From positions 558,001-622,000 of the forward strand of contig NZ_AP022620.1 in NCBI RefSeq assembly GCF_010731855.1: DNA of 64,000 nucleotides, read 5' to 3'. This DNA is from Mycolicibacterium anyangense. GTDB taxonomy: Bacteria; Actinomycetota; Actinomycetes; Mycobacteriales; Mycobacteriaceae. The position numbers and the translations under genes are program-made. The notes under the pieces are model-generated. The model was not told the DNA's origin. It worked only from the letters and a program-made list of their open reading frames with translations, and did not search any database. Positions 1 through 9,413 of this stretch are shown in pieces (within the stretch, counting starts at the first letter, position 1; each line of letters begins with the position of its first letter).

Positions 1-188
1 AGGCGCTCGACAAGACCTGCGCGATGGGCAGCACCGTCGAGTACTACCTGCAGCCCGACAAGGGCCATGGCGACATCGACGCCGCGGTGGCGTTCGACTG
101 GATTCATCAGCGATTCGACGGCGACACCCCGCTGAATGCGTGCCCACCACGCGCCACCGACCAGACGCCGGGACAGGCCCGCCAATGA
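1..188 (+). CDS. Secretory lipase family protein, C-terminal fragment
   Basis: The reading frame is open from base 3 and ends at TGA 186-188; the 5' part lies outside the window. The visible 61 residues include the stretch GHGDIDAA, which carries the His/Asp-containing C-terminal catalytic loop expected of fungal/actinobacterial LIP-type secretory lipases. The complete lipase at 1444 has the matching GHADVDAG near its own C terminus, so the two are probably paralogues. The stop codon overlaps the ATG of the acyltransferase gene (ATGA), which implies one transcript. Assignment rests on this short segment and the paralogue only. Confidence 0.7.
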   Translation, partial: ALDKTCAMGSTVEYYLQPDKGHGDIDAAVAFDWIHQRFDGDTPLNACPPRATDQTPGQARQ

Positions 189-1447
189 CATTGCAGGACA
201 AGCCCATCAGTGCCGAGGCCCCGGGCACCGCGCCGGCCGGTAAGCCGGCCCGGACCCGCATCGTCGGTCTGGACGGGCCACGCGGTCTGGCCTGCGCGGC
301 GGTGCTGGTGCTGCACGTCAACGCCCACTATTCACCGAAGGTGATGGACAGCTTCAAACTGCAACTGCTGGGCCAGGCACTGGTGTTCTTCTTCGCCCTG
401 AGCGGATTTCTGCTCTACCTGCCGTTCGTCCGTGCGATTCTCGCCGACCCCGGTACGGTCCGGCCACCCGACACCAGGGTCTTCGCGGTACACCGGGTCC
501 TGCGGGTGTTCCCGGCCTACCTGACCATCTTCCTGATCAGCAGCCTGGTGTTCGGGGCGGTCTATCTGGAGAACGTGGCCATCCAGCCACCGGGGACCGA
601 TGCCGGCACCGGGCGGATGACAGCTCCTGGCGCCATCGTCGCCAACCTCACCCTGCTGCAAAGCTATCTGCCGCAGTACTTTCAAACCGGCCTCAACCCG
701 TCCTGGTCACTGTCGCTGGAGTTGGTGTTCTACCTGTCGCTGCCGATCTTCGGGGCCCTCGCGCTGGCACTGCGCCGTCGCACCGGGCTGGCGCCGATCG
801 GTATCGCGCTGCTGGCCCCGCTGACCCTGGTCGTCATCGGCGCGGTGGGCAAGGCGCTGGCGCCGGCGGTGCAGCGGGAGGTCGGCGTCTTCGACCCCAA
901 TCTCGCCGAGTGGGGGCCGAACTGGCTTGCGGTCTACAACCGCAGCTTCGTCTCGCTTGCCGACAACTTCGCCTTCGGGATGGTCGCCGCGGTGCTGTTC
1001 GCCGCGATCGCCTCGGGGCTGCTCACCGGCCACGTCGTGCGCCGGCTGCGGTGGTATTGCGCACCGCTGCTGGCGGTATCGGCGGCGGCCAGCCTGGCGC
1101 TGATCGCGGTGCACTCCCACGTCTCGAGCACCGCGGTGGCACTGCTGTCCGGGCTGGTGATCCTGTTCATCGTCGCGCCGCTGGCCCGCGGCGAACAATC
1201 CCGATTCGCCGGCGGCCTGGATTGGGCCCCGGTGCGCTATGTCGGGGAGATCTCGTTGTCGGTGTACCTGTGGCACTTTCCGGTATTGCTGGTGCTCGGA
1301 AGGTGGGGTCTGATGGCCGGTGACACCCTGGCCGGCATGCTCCGCAATGTGGCTCTGGTGCTCACTGTCAGCCTCGCGCTGGCCGCACTGACCCACCGGT
1401 TCGTCGAGAAACCGGCGATGGCCCTGGCGAAGCGATACCGTCGATGA
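185..1447 (+). CDS. Acyltransferase family 3 (OafA/YrhL-like) membrane protein
   Basis: A 420-residue integral membrane protein. The start ATG at 185 overlaps the preceding lipase stop; an upstream in-frame ATG at 140 would run into that gene and is not preferred. The N-terminal signature LDGPRGLACAAVLVLHV matches the AT3 motif with conserved Arg and His in the first membrane helix, and the C-terminal LSVYLWHFPVL matches the family's last-helix motif. About ten hydrophobic segments follow. AT3 proteins move acyl groups from cytoplasmic donors onto sugars or lipids at the outer face of the membrane. Lying between two lipase-type hydrolases suggests a role in acylating and trimming a cell-envelope lipid or polysaccharide; the substrate cannot be read from sequence. 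Confidence 0.85.
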   Translation: MTLQDKPISAEAPGTAPAGKPARTRIVGLDGPRGLACAAVLVLHVNAHYSPKVMDSFKLQLLGQALVFFFALSGFLLYLPFVRAILADPGTVRPPDTRVFAVHRVLRVFPAYLTIFLISSLVFGAVYLENVAIQPPGTDAGTGRMTAPGAIVANLTLLQSYLPQYFQTGLNPSWSLSLELVFYLSLPIFGALALALRRRTGLAPIGIALLAPLTLVVIGAVGKALAPAVQREVGVFDPNLAEWGPNWLAVYNRSFVSLADNFAFGMVAAVLFAAIASGLLTGHVVRRLRWYCAPLLAVSAAASLALIAVHSHVSSTAVALLSGLVILFIVAPLARGEQSRFAGGLDWAPVRYVGEISLSVYLWHFPVLLVLGRWGLMAGDTLAGMLRNVALVLTVSLALAALTHRFVEKPAMALAKRYRR

Positions 1448-2667
1448 GGATCAGATCCGTGGCGGTGGTCCTGGCTGCCGTGGCCGCCACCCTCGTGCTG
1501 ACGGCGGCCGGCGTGGTGGCCTACCGCGCCGGCGCGAGCTGGCTGCGCGGCGGTGCCGGCGGTGCTCCGGCCGCGGTGAGTTCGGCCACGCTCGGCGGGT
1601 CCGGGCCCGGAACCTTGGTCAGTGCCATGACGATGCCGAATCTCACCGGCACACTGGCGTCCCTCGGGGTGCGCTCGGCCCGGGTGGTGTACCACTCGAC
1701 GGAGGGCGACACCGGGGATCCGACGATCGTGTCGGGGACGGTCTTCGTTCCGAAAGGAACTGCGCCGCAGGGTGGATGGCCGGTGATCGCGTTCGGCCAC
1801 GGCACCACCGGAATCCAGCAGCCCTGCGCCCCGTCGTTGTCGGACAACCTGCTGGGGCAGGCCCCGGTGGTGGCGGGATTCATCAAGCTCGGGTTCGCGG
1901 TCGCGTTCGCCGACTACCAAGGCCTCGGTGCGGCGGGTAACCATCCGTACCTGGATGCCAGGACGGCGGGACGCAACATCATCGACGCCGTGCGGGCGCT
2001 GCGGGCGACCTTTCCGGACGTGTCACGCCAGTTCGGTGCCTTCGGCGGTTCACAAGGTGGGGGTGCGGTGTGGGCCGCCGACGAACAGGTGGCCGAGTAC
2101 GCGCCGGACCTGACACTGGTTGGGGCGGTGGCGCTGTCGCCGGCCGCCGACATGGTGGGCCTGGTGGACAAGGCGCAGCGCGGAACCCTCACCACCGACC
2201 AGCGCCCGCTGATGCAATGGGTGTTGGCATCGCTGGGCAGACTTCATCCCGAGCTGAAGCTCGACGACTTCCGCCATGGCGTGGCCGCGGCGAACTGGGA
2301 TGCGTTGTCGGCGTGTGCAGGTGCCCTGGTGCACACCCGCGCCGAGGTCGCACCCGATATCGGTCCACTCGACTTCGCACCGGCCAGCCCGCGCGCCGCG
2401 GCCGCGCTCACCGGTCTGCTACGCGACTGGGCACTGCCGCAGCGACCGTTGTCCGCCCCGCTGTCTGTCGTGTACGGCACCGCCGACACCTACATCGACC
2501 CGGAGTGGACCACTCGAGCCATCGCCGAGGCGTGTGCCCGGGGTGGCACGCTGCTCTGGCGGCTGGAGGACGGTAAGGGCCATGCCGATGTCGACGCTGG
2601 CGATCAGATCGGGTGGCTCGTCGACCGGTTCCACCAGAAGCCAGTGGCAAACGGTTGCGTCAATTAA
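1444..2667 (+). CDS. Secretory lipase / alpha-beta hydrolase
   Basis: 407 residues, starting at an ATG that overlaps the acyltransferase stop. The N terminus has a basic residue pair and a hydrophobic stretch (about residues 5-27), consistent with a signal peptide or anchor. The nucleophile elbow is GGSQGGG (about residue 200), and the acid/base part includes GTADTYIDP and GHADVDAG near the C terminus. This matches the LIP family of secreted triacylglycerol lipases (M. tuberculosis LipY-unrelated, Candida LIP-like). It forms an operon with the preceding acyltransferase and lipase fragment. Natural substrate unknown. Confidence 0.85.
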   Translation: MRIRSVAVVLAAVAATLVLTAAGVVAYRAGASWLRGGAGGAPAAVSSATLGGSGPGTLVSAMTMPNLTGTLASLGVRSARVVYHSTEGDTGDPTIVSGTVFVPKGTAPQGGWPVIAFGHGTTGIQQPCAPSLSDNLLGQAPVVAGFIKLGFAVAFADYQGLGAAGNHPYLDARTAGRNIIDAVRALRATFPDVSRQFGAFGGSQGGGAVWAADEQVAEYAPDLTLVGAVALSPAADMVGLVDKAQRGTLTTDQRPLMQWVLASLGRLHPELKLDDFRHGVAAANWDALSACAGALVHTRAEVAPDIGPLDFAPASPRAAAALTGLLRDWALPQRPLSAPLSVVYGTADTYIDPEWTTRAIAEACARGGTLLWRLEDGKGHADVDAGDQIGWLVDRFHQKPVANGCVN

Positions 2668-2850
2668 GCCGCAGACCGATTGCGGAGGCCGTCTCGCTGA
2701 AACATGTTGTGGAACACACTGCGTGAATGCTGAGCATCTCTGGCAAGGCGGCCTCTATCGTGCACTCCGCAAATAAATGTGCGACAGTATTCATTGCAAC
2801 AATCGTCGCAAAGTGGCGTGTGCTGGTCGGGGAGATCGGACAGGCGTCGC

Positions 2851-4317
2851 ATGTCGATAGAGTCAACTGTCGTCGGCAGTGCCACGGCCCGTGTGCCGTG
2901 GCGGTTGGGGTATGTGTCCCGGCTGCGCAAGGTGGACGCAGCCTCGGTCATTGCCGCGGTCTGCACCGCGCAGTGGCTGCGTTTCGATGTGGTTGCCGGA
3001 TGGGGGAATTCGTTCAAGTCGATCGACTACACCGCTGTGTCGGTGGCGTTGGTGCTCACCTGGCTGGCGGCACTGACGATCTACCGGAGCCGGTCGGCGC
3101 GGATCATCGGCGAAGGTGCCGAAGAGTACCGCCTGGTGTTGTCGGCGACGCTGGCGCTGTTCGGCGCGATCGCCATCGTGTCGATGCTGCTCAAGTTGGA
3201 CATCGCCCGTGGGTACCTCGCCATCGCCTTCCCGCTGGGACTGGTCCTCCTGCTGAGCGGGCGCTGGGTGGTACGACGCTCCATCGCGCGGGGCAGAAGG
3301 AAATTCGGCCGCTATGCCACGCCGGTGGTCGCGATGGGTCAGCTGGACGCCGTGCGTGAACTCGCCGAGTCGATGGCCCGCCAACCCGATTCGGGGTACG
3401 TCGTCGTCGGTGTCTGTGTGCCCGACGTTCCAGCCACCGATGCGGTGGCCATCGGCTCGGTGGGAGTGGTTCCGGTCTACGCCGGGGCCGAACTGTTGCG
3501 GGCTGTACAACAGACCGGTGCGGATGCGGTGGCGGTTACGGCCACGGAGCGTCTGGGCGCCAACGGGATTCGCGACCTGTCTTGGCAGCTGGAGAAACAT
3601 GATGTCGACCTGCTGGTGTCGCCCGGCATGGCCGACGTGGCCAGCCCCCGCCTGCTCATGCGCCCCGTCGGTGGTCTGCCCCTGATCCACGTGGAGAAGC
3701 CGCGCTACAACGGTGCGAAAGGCTTCGAGAAGCGACTGTTCGACATCGTGTTCTCATCGGCGGTCCTGGTGCTGTCGCTGCCGCTGACCCTACTGGTGGC
3801 GGTGCTCGTCAAGGCCACCAGTGCCGGCCCGGTGTTCTACCGATCCGAACGAATCGGCTTGGATGGCAAACCCTTCCAGATGATCAAGTTCCGGACCATG
3901 GTCAGTGGTGCCGACCGGATGCTCGCCGACCTCAGTGCGCTGAACGAGAGCGAGGGTGGGGTGCTGTTCAAGATCCGCCGCGACCCGCGGGTCACACCGG
4001 TGGGCCGGGTCCTGCGCCGATACAGCGTCGACGAGATTCCCCAGTTCCTCAACGTCCTGCGCCGCGACATGAGTGTGGTGGGGCCGCGGCCGCCACTGCC
4101 CAGCGAGGTCGCCAGTTACGACGCACAGGTGCGGCGCCGGCTTCTGGTCCGACCCGGTATCACCGGTCTGTGGCAGGTCAGTGGTCGCTCGGACCTGCCG
4201 TGGGATGTGTCGGTGCGGCTCGACATCAGCTATGTCGAAAACTGGTCGCTGATGGCTGATCTCATGATCGTGGTCAAGACGGTGCGGGCCATGTTGCGCG
4301 GCACAGGAGCCTACTGA
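2851..4317 (+). CDS. Polyprenyl-phosphate sugar-1-phosphate transferase
   Basis: 488 residues from ATG 2851; an earlier ATG at 2779 would add 24 poorly hydrophobic residues and is less likely. The N-terminal half has four to five membrane helices and a CoA-binding-like Rossmann region. The C-terminal third is the bacterial sugar transferase domain, with KRLFDIVFS, the helix-break hairpin, GPVFYRSERIG, FQMIKFRTM and LPQF/GPRPPLPSEV motifs. Such enzymes (WbaP/ExoY/EpsL type) load the first sugar-phosphate on undecaprenyl or decaprenyl phosphate for extracellular polysaccharide assembly. No other polysaccharide genes are adjacent, so it seems to be a stand-alone initiating enzyme. Confidence 0.88.
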   Translation: MSIESTVVGSATARVPWRLGYVSRLRKVDAASVIAAVCTAQWLRFDVVAGWGNSFKSIDYTAVSVALVLTWLAALTIYRSRSARIIGEGAEEYRLVLSATLALFGAIAIVSMLLKLDIARGYLAIAFPLGLVLLLSGRWVVRRSIARGRRKFGRYATPVVAMGQLDAVRELAESMARQPDSGYVVVGVCVPDVPATDAVAIGSVGVVPVYAGAELLRAVQQTGADAVAVTATERLGANGIRDLSWQLEKHDVDLLVSPGMADVASPRLLMRPVGGLPLIHVEKPRYNGAKGFEKRLFDIVFSSAVLVLSLPLTLLVAVLVKATSAGPVFYRSERIGLDGKPFQMIKFRTMVSGADRMLADLSALNESEGGVLFKIRRDPRVTPVGRVLRRYSVDEIPQFLNVLRRDMSVVGPRPPLPSEVASYDAQVRRRLLVRPGITGLWQVSGRSDLPWDVSVRLDISYVENWSLMADLMIVVKTVRAMLRGTGAY

Positions 4318-4332
4318 CGGCCCGCAGCAGAA

Positions 4333-4379
4333 GGCCGGCTGCGGTGACGTGAAGGAGAAACACGCCGCCGCAGCCGGCC
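4333..4379. terminator. Hairpin between convergent genes
   Basis: Perfect 12-bp inverted repeat: GGCCGGCTGCGG at 4333-4344 and its complement at 4368-4379, with a 23-base loop. It sits between the convergent sugar transferase and fasciclin genes and has no T-run, as is common for mycobacterial intrinsic or rho-assisted terminators. Termination is inferred. Confidence 0.6.
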
Positions 4380-4397
4380 GGTCTGGTGGTACCGCCC

Positions 4398-4991
4398 CTA
4401 GTTGGCCGGCGGCAGCAGCACCGTGTCGATGAGGTACACCGTGGCGTTGGCGGTCTTGACGCCACCGCAGACCACATTGGCACCGTTGACGGTCAGGTGG
4501 TTGCCCGAACCGGCCACCGTGAGATCAGCACCCTGGACGGTCTTGTGAGTGCCGACCACCGCCGACGGAACGGCCTGACCCGCAACCACGTGGTAGGTCA
4601 GGATCGAGGTCAGCAGATCAGAGTTGGTCTTCAGCGTCTCGATGGTCGCCGGGTCGAGCTTGGCGAACGCCGCGTCGGTCGGGGCGAAGACGGTGAACTG
4701 TCCACCGTTGAGGGTGTCGACCAGGTTGACGTTCGGGTTCAGCTTGCCCGACACCGCAGCGGTCAGGGTGGTCAGCAGCGGATTGTTCGACGCCGCAACG
4801 GCAACCGGCGAGGCGGCCATGCCCGCGACCGAGCCCGGACCGGTGGGCACCTGCTCGGCGTAGGCCGCGCATCCCGGGCCGACCAGGTTGGCACCGGGAT
4901 CGTCGGCTGCGGCGCTCGGGGCGAGCGCGAGGGACAGCCCGAGGGCGGTGGCGGCCGTGAGACCCGCGAACGAGCCAATCTTGTTGTGCAC
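4398..4991 (-). CDS. Secreted fasciclin-domain protein (MPT70/MPB70-like)
   Basis: 197 residues. A Sec signal peptide (about 1-29, ending in an Ala-rich ALAPSAAAD region) is followed by a single FAS1 domain with the H1 box [14 protein letters not shown] and the H2 region LTYHVVAGQ. Two cysteines (VGPGCAAY and NVVCGGV) flank the domain as in MPT70, where they form a disulphide. There is no lipobox, so it should be a soluble secreted form. It is about 70% similar by eye to the next gene and clearly a duplicate. In M. tuberculosis the MPT70/MPT83 pair is SigK-controlled with dipZ between; dipZ is absent here. Confidence 0.92.
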   Translation of the reverse strand: MHNKIGSFAGLTAATALGLSLALAPSAAADDPGANLVGPGCAAYAEQVPTGPGSVAGMAASPVAVAASNNPLLTTLTAAVSGKLNPNVNLVDTLNGGQFTVFAPTDAAFAKLDPATIETLKTNSDLLTSILTYHVVAGQAVPSAVVGTHKTVQGADLTVAGSGNHLTVNGANVVCGGVKTANATVYLIDTVLLPPAN

Positions 4992-5112
4992 CGTAGTGTT
5001 TCCTTTCGTGTTGTGTTGCGCTGGGAGAGGTTCAGCGCGATACCGGGGAGCCGGCGCGGGATCGCCGACATTGCCGGGGATCAGCGACCCCGCGGCCGGC
5101 TCATGTGGGTAG

Positions 5113-5763
5113 TTACTGGGCCGGCGGCATCAGCACCGTGTCGATGAGGTACACGGTGGCGTTGGCCGTCTGGACACCGCCGCAGACCACGTTGGCGTTG
5201 TTGACCTTCAACTCGTTGCCGGACCCGGTCACGCTGACCGTCCCGCCCTGCACCGTCTTGTGCTCGCCGACGACCTGAGCGGGGCTGGCCTGGGCCGGAA
5301 CCACGTGGTAGGTCAGGATGGAGGTCAGCAGGTCGGAGTCGGTCTTGAGCTTGTCGACGGTCGCCGGGTCGAGCTTGGCAAATGCGTCATCGGTCGGTGC
5401 GAAGACGGTGAACTGGCCGCTGTCGAGGGTCTGGACCAGGTTCACGTTCGGGTTGAGCTTGCCGGACAGGGCTGAGGTCAGTGTCTTGAGCAGCGGGTTG
5501 TTGCTCGCCGCCACCGTCACCGGGTCCTTGGCCATCCCGGCCACCGAACCGGGTCCGGTCGGCACCTGCTCGGCGTAGCTGGCGCAGCCCGGGCCGACCA
5601 GGGTGCCCGCCGGGGCGGCCGCGGCCGAGGTGGTGGTCGAGGTGGTGGCCGCCGTCGTGCTCGACGACTCCGCCGTGGTGGTGCTGCTCGACGAACATCC
5701 CGCGAAGAGGACGGCGGCTGCGGTGAGCCCGGCGGCGGTCAGTACGGTGCGGTGAAATCCCAT
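5113..5763 (-). CDS. Fasciclin-domain lipoprotein (MPT83-like)
   Basis: 216 residues from ATG 5763, preceded by a good ribosome site (AAGGGAG about 9 bases upstream). The signal peptide ends in a lipobox LFAGC (Cys about 22), followed by a long Ser/Thr tether and a C-terminal FAS1 domain with [14 protein letters not shown] and LTYHVVPAQ. This is the membrane-anchored partner of the downstream secreted paralogue; both end in a [15 protein letters not shown] tail. FAS1 proteins mediate adhesion in other organisms; in mycobacteria MPT83 is a surface-exposed glycolipoprotein. Lying 121 bp upstream of the MPT70-like gene, the two may be co-transcribed. Confidence 0.92.
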   Translation of the reverse strand: MGFHRTVLTAAGLTAAAVLFAGCSSSSTTTAESSSTTAATTSTTTSAAAAPAGTLVGPGCASYAEQVPTGPGSVAGMAKDPVTVAASNNPLLKTLTSALSGKLNPNVNLVQTLDSGQFTVFAPTDDAFAKLDPATVDKLKTDSDLLTSILTYHVVPAQASPAQVVGEHKTVQGGTVSVTGSGNELKVNNANVVCGGVQTANATVYLIDTVLMPPAQ

Positions 5764-5911
5764 CAGTGACTCCCTTGTCATTTTGGTATCTGCTCGGACC
5801 GACCGCGTCTTGATCGGCTGTACGCAAGGCATTCGGCGCGCCGCCGGGCGCGGACGGGTCAAGATCGGGCGGGTCACAAACGCGTCATAGTTCTTGCGAC
5901 GCAGCAGGTGG

Positions 5912-8371
5912 CTACCGCCGCAGCAGAGCCGGTATCCGGGCGCGGCTGCGCACCAGCAGAACCGCCTGGCCGACGCCGATGCCCACCACAATGGCGGCGA
6001 GTACCCCGGCCAGTGTGCTGTCGAACAAGGCATAGACCTGGAAGTGTGTGAGGTAGATGAACAGCGACGATTCGGCCACGATCCCGGCCACCGACGTCAG
6101 CGCCGCGGGGACCGGGATGGCGGGCAGCCACACCAGCAGCAGCAACCCGGCCGCTACCAACAGCTCCCGGTGGCCGTTGCCGAAGTAGCCCGCGGTGGCC
6201 ACCGCGATGACGGTGCTGACCGCCACCCGTTGCACCGTCGTGGTCGCCTTGGCCGCCGCCCAGCCGATGGCGAAGAACCAGAACGCCAGCATGGTGAACC
6301 ACGCATCGCGGCCCAGCCCGAACCCCGGCAGGTCGTAACGCAGCGCCAGTCCCAGCGCCAGGAACGCCGCGGCGACCCCGAAGGGGTAGCGCCGCTCCAG
6401 CCGATCACTGATCGGCAGGCAGAACACCACCGTCAACGCCACCAAGGTCCATACCAGCACTTCGACGAACCACAACCGGCCCGCCGTCATACTGTCGTCC
6501 GGTCCCAGAACCTTTTGCAGCAGAAAAAGATTCGTCGCCGCATAATCATCAGTGAGCATCAGGGCGATCGCCACCCAGATCACCGAAGGGATGGCGATCC
6601 AGGCGATCGTGCTGGCCAGGTGGCGGACCCGCCGCCGTCGTGGCGGGTCGGCCAGACAGAACCGGGCGAAGTTGTAGCCCGCCACGCCCAGCAGGATGTG
6701 TGCCCCGCCCCACAGCTCGAAGAGCCCGGCATGAGAGCCGACGATGAGAACGATGGCCGCCGCGCGCAGGGCCACGCTGGTCTCCAGTGCGGCGGTCCAC
6801 CGCGAGCTGGTCGCCGGCGGGATCTGCTGCAACTCGGCGATCGAACGGTCCTGCCAGTTCGGTGGCAGCCGGCCCAGGATGCGCTCGAGCTGGATGGACA
6901 TTGCCACGTAGGACAGCGAATTGCCGCCCAGGCTCACAAAACTGCTCTGCGGTGTCACCGAGTCGGCCTCGACCTGCAGCACGTCGGCGAAGAGCAGCCG
7001 AAGGTCTGCCGGGCCCCCTGGGCCGGGATCGCGGACCATGTCGCGCAACGCCGGATAGTCGGGCTTCCCGGACGGCAGCACCGGAAGCTCGGGCAGTGGC
7101 ACCGCGCGCACTGCGGCCACCGGCAGGCCGGCCGCGTTCGCGGTGCGCCGTTGCAGGTCCGCGGCGTCGACCGGCCCGGCCGCCGCCACCACCAGCCGGC
7201 CGTCGGCCTCCGTGCACATGGTTGCGACACCGGGTACGTCGACGGCGGATTCGAGCCGCTGCAGGTCGATGCGCAGCCCGTACAACTTGACGAAACGGCT
7301 CAGCCGTCCGATGACCTGATAGATCCCGTCACCCAGATGGCGAGCCACATCGCCGGTGTGCAGCGCATCAAGGCCGGCGCCGGCCGCCAAATCGGCGGGA
7401 CCGTCCGCGTACCCCATCATCACATTGGGACCGTGGTAGACGAGTTCTCCGACATCCGGCTCGGTCCAGCCGTCCAGGGGTGCCAGGGTGAACGACCCGC
7501 CGGGTATCGGACGCCCGATGGCTTCGGGATGCGCGTCGGCCAGACTGGGCGGCAGGTAGGCCATTCGCGCCGTGGCTTCGGTGGCTCCGTACATCACGAT
7601 GAAGTCGAAGCCCCGGCGCCTGCCCAGTTCGGTGTAGCGGCGCACCGCATCCGGGTGCATGCGGCCGCCCGCCTGGGTGAGGTAGCGCAGGTGGGGAAGG
7701 TCCATCGCGGCGAATCCGACGCGGTCGAGCAGCTCGAAGGTGTAGGGCACCCCGGCGAAGCTGGTCGCGCGGTGGTCGCTGACCAGGTTCCAGAACCCGT
7801 CGTCGGTGACGGACTGCTCGGTGACGATCAGCGCCGCCCCTTGCCGCAGGTGGCTGTGGATGACCGAGAGCCCGTAGCAGTACGACATCGGCAAAGTAGT
7901 TGCCGCCCGGTCATTTTCGGTGATTCCGAGATAGTCCGCGATCGCCTCGGCGTTGGCGGTGAGGTTGGCCGCCGACAACCGCACCAGTTTCGGGGAGCCG
8001 GTGCTGCCGGACGTGCTCAACAGCAGGGCCAGGTCGGGGTGCAGCCGGTGGCGGCTGTGCCTGCGACGCCGGCGGATGGTGGCTTCGGCGTCGATGACGA
8101 CATCGGGGTCGTAGGTCTCCAACAGTTCGCGGTGGGTGCCGCCCGCTGAGACCGGAAGTGCCACATGGCCGCCCGCCAGTACGCCGAGGTAGGCGACGAG
8201 CGCGGGAACGGTATTGCGCACCTCGAGCATGACGAGCTTGCGTTCCGAGCCCAGCGCATCGGCCACCGCCGCGGTGCGGCGTGCCAGTTCGGTGTAGGTG
8301 AGCGTTTCGTCGGCGGTGGCGACCGCCAGACGGTCGGTGAAACCGGCCATCAGTTCGATGAGATCACGCAC
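5912..8371 (-). CDS. Adenylation domain - carrier protein - membrane acyltransferase fusion
   Basis: 819 residues in one frame. Residues 1 to about 440 form an AMP-forming adenylation domain: [15 protein letters not shown] phosphate loop, [36 protein letters not shown] and the catalytic-lysine motif [11 protein letters not shown]. Residues about 455-525 form a peptidyl/acyl carrier domain with phosphopantetheine site LGGNSLSY. The last roughly 285 residues are hydrophobic with about nine to ten helices; [14 protein letters not shown] and [12 protein letters not shown] resemble AT3 acyltransferase signatures. The arrangement suggests activation, thioester loading and transfer across the membrane in one protein, comparable in logic to DltA-DltC-DltB. 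Its start overlaps the ABC ATPase gene by 8 bases, so it is translationally coupled to iron import. Substrate unknown. Confidence 0.82.
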   Translation of the reverse strand: MRDLIELMAGFTDRLAVATADETLTYTELARRTAAVADALGSERKLVMLEVRNTVPALVAYLGVLAGGHVALPVSAGGTHRELLETYDPDVVIDAEATIRRRRRHSRHRLHPDLALLLSTSGSTGSPKLVRLSAANLTANAEAIADYLGITENDRAATTLPMSYCYGLSVIHSHLRQGAALIVTEQSVTDDGFWNLVSDHRATSFAGVPYTFELLDRVGFAAMDLPHLRYLTQAGGRMHPDAVRRYTELGRRRGFDFIVMYGATEATARMAYLPPSLADAHPEAIGRPIPGGSFTLAPLDGWTEPDVGELVYHGPNVMMGYADGPADLAAGAGLDALHTGDVARHLGDGIYQVIGRLSRFVKLYGLRIDLQRLESAVDVPGVATMCTEADGRLVVAAAGPVDAADLQRRTANAAGLPVAAVRAVPLPELPVLPSGKPDYPALRDMVRDPGPGGPADLRLLFADVLQVEADSVTPQSSFVSLGGNSLSYVAMSIQLERILGRLPPNWQDRSIAELQQIPPATSSRWTAALETSVALRAAAIVLIVGSHAGLFELWGGAHILLGVAGYNFARFCLADPPRRRRVRHLASTIAWIAIPSVIWVAIALMLTDDYAATNLFLLQKVLGPDDSMTAGRLWFVEVLVWTLVALTVVFCLPISDRLERRYPFGVAAAFLALGLALRYDLPGFGLGRDAWFTMLAFWFFAIGWAAAKATTTVQRVAVSTVIAVATAGYFGNGHRELLVAAGLLLLVWLPAIPVPAALTSVAGIVAESSLFIYLTHFQVYALFDSTLAGVLAAIVVGIGVGQAVLLVRSRARIPALLRR

Positions 8372-9413
8372 CGCAGCCCTTCAAGATCACCGGCCGGCCG
8401 ACGATATCGATGTTGACCTTGGCGTGCAGGTCCGGACAACCAAAGCTGTGCTGGCGCACGGTGAGCAGATCCGACCCGCCGCTGGGCTCGATGCTCAACA
8501 GCACATCGGGGCCGAGGAACTCGGTGGCCACGACGGTGCCTACCGCATCGGCCGACGTGTCGGACAGTGCACTGGCGTAGAGCTGCTCGGGCCGCAGCAT
8601 GATCGTCACCGGACCGTCCGAATACCCTTCGGCGCCAAGCTGTCCCAGTGTGCACTCCACGACACCGGCGCGAACGTTGCCCGGCAGGAACACGCAGTCG
8701 CCGAGGAATTCGGCGGTGAACCGGTCGGTCGGGTTCAGGTACAGCTCGCGTGGTGACCCCACCTGGGTGAAGCGGCCGCCCCGCAGCACGGCCACCTGGT
8801 CGGCTACCGACAACGCTTCCTCCTGGTCGTGGGTGACCAACAGGGTGGTCACGCCGGCGTCGGCCAGGGTGTGGGCCACCGCCTTGCGGGTGGCCGCCCG
8901 TAACCCGGTGTCCAGCGAGCTGAACGGTTCGTCGAGCAGCATGACCGCGGGCCGTCGTGCCAGTGCCCGGGCCAGCGCCACCCGCTGTTGCTGGCCACCG
9001 GACAATTCGCTGGGACGCCGGGAGAGCAGGTGCTCGTCGAGTGACACCATCGCCAGCAGGCGGGCGACCTGATCGCGGACTTCCGCACGACGCAGGCCCC
9101 CCTTGAGTCCGTAGGCGATGTTCTGACCGACGGTCAGATGCGGGAACAACGCACCGTCCTGCGCGACGTAGCCGACCGAGCGCTGGTGTGGCGGCATGCA
9201 ACCCCCTGGTCCCGCCACCTCACGGCCGGCGATGGACACCGTTCCCGAATCCGGCGTCTCGAATCCCGCGATGATCCGCAGCAGCGTGGTCTTGCCGCAG
9301 CCGGACGGTCCCACGACGGCGGTCAGGCTGCCCTCGGCGATGTCGAGATCCAGTCCATCCAGCACTGGATGATCGAAATTCTTTGTCAGCGAACGGATGT
9401 GGAGCTGGCTCAT
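8364..9413 (-). CDS. Ferric iron ABC transporter ATP-binding protein (FbpC-like)
   Basis: 349 residues. Walker A GPSGCGKTT, signature LSGGQQQRVALARAL, Walker B VMLLDEPFSSLD and switch His in LVTHDQEEAL. The C-terminal TOBE-like regulatory domain contains IMLRPEQLYAS, typical for CysA/FbpC/PotA-type importers. It overlaps the permease gene upstream by 4 bases (ATGA) and the fusion enzyme downstream by 8 bases. With the permease and binding protein it forms a complete FbpABC/AfuABC-type ferric ion importer; substrate is assigned from the binding protein. Confidence 0.9.
   Translation of the reverse strand: MSQLHIRSLTKNFDHPVLDGLDLDIAEGSLTAVVGPSGCGKTTLLRIIAGFETPDSGTVSIAGREVAGPGGCMPPHQRSVGYVAQDGALFPHLTVGQNIAYGLKGGLRRAEVRDQVARLLAMVSLDEHLLSRRPSELSGGQQQRVALARALARRPAVMLLDEPFSSLDTGLRAATRKAVAHTLADAGVTTLLVTHDQEEALSVADQVAVLRGGRFTQVGSPRELYLNPTDRFTAEFLGDCVFLPGNVRAGVVECTLGQLGAEGYSDGPVTIMLRPEQLYASALSDTSADAVGTVVATEFLGPDVLLSIEPSGGSDLLTVRQHSFGCPDLHAKVNIDIVGRPVILKGCGA

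Noticed and set aside
5894..8149. Long plus-strand open frame opposite the adenylation-fusion gene
   Set aside because: Its translation is rich in Arg, Gln, His and Gly with no domain, the usual shadow of a high-GC gene; the minus strand has complete catalytic motifs.
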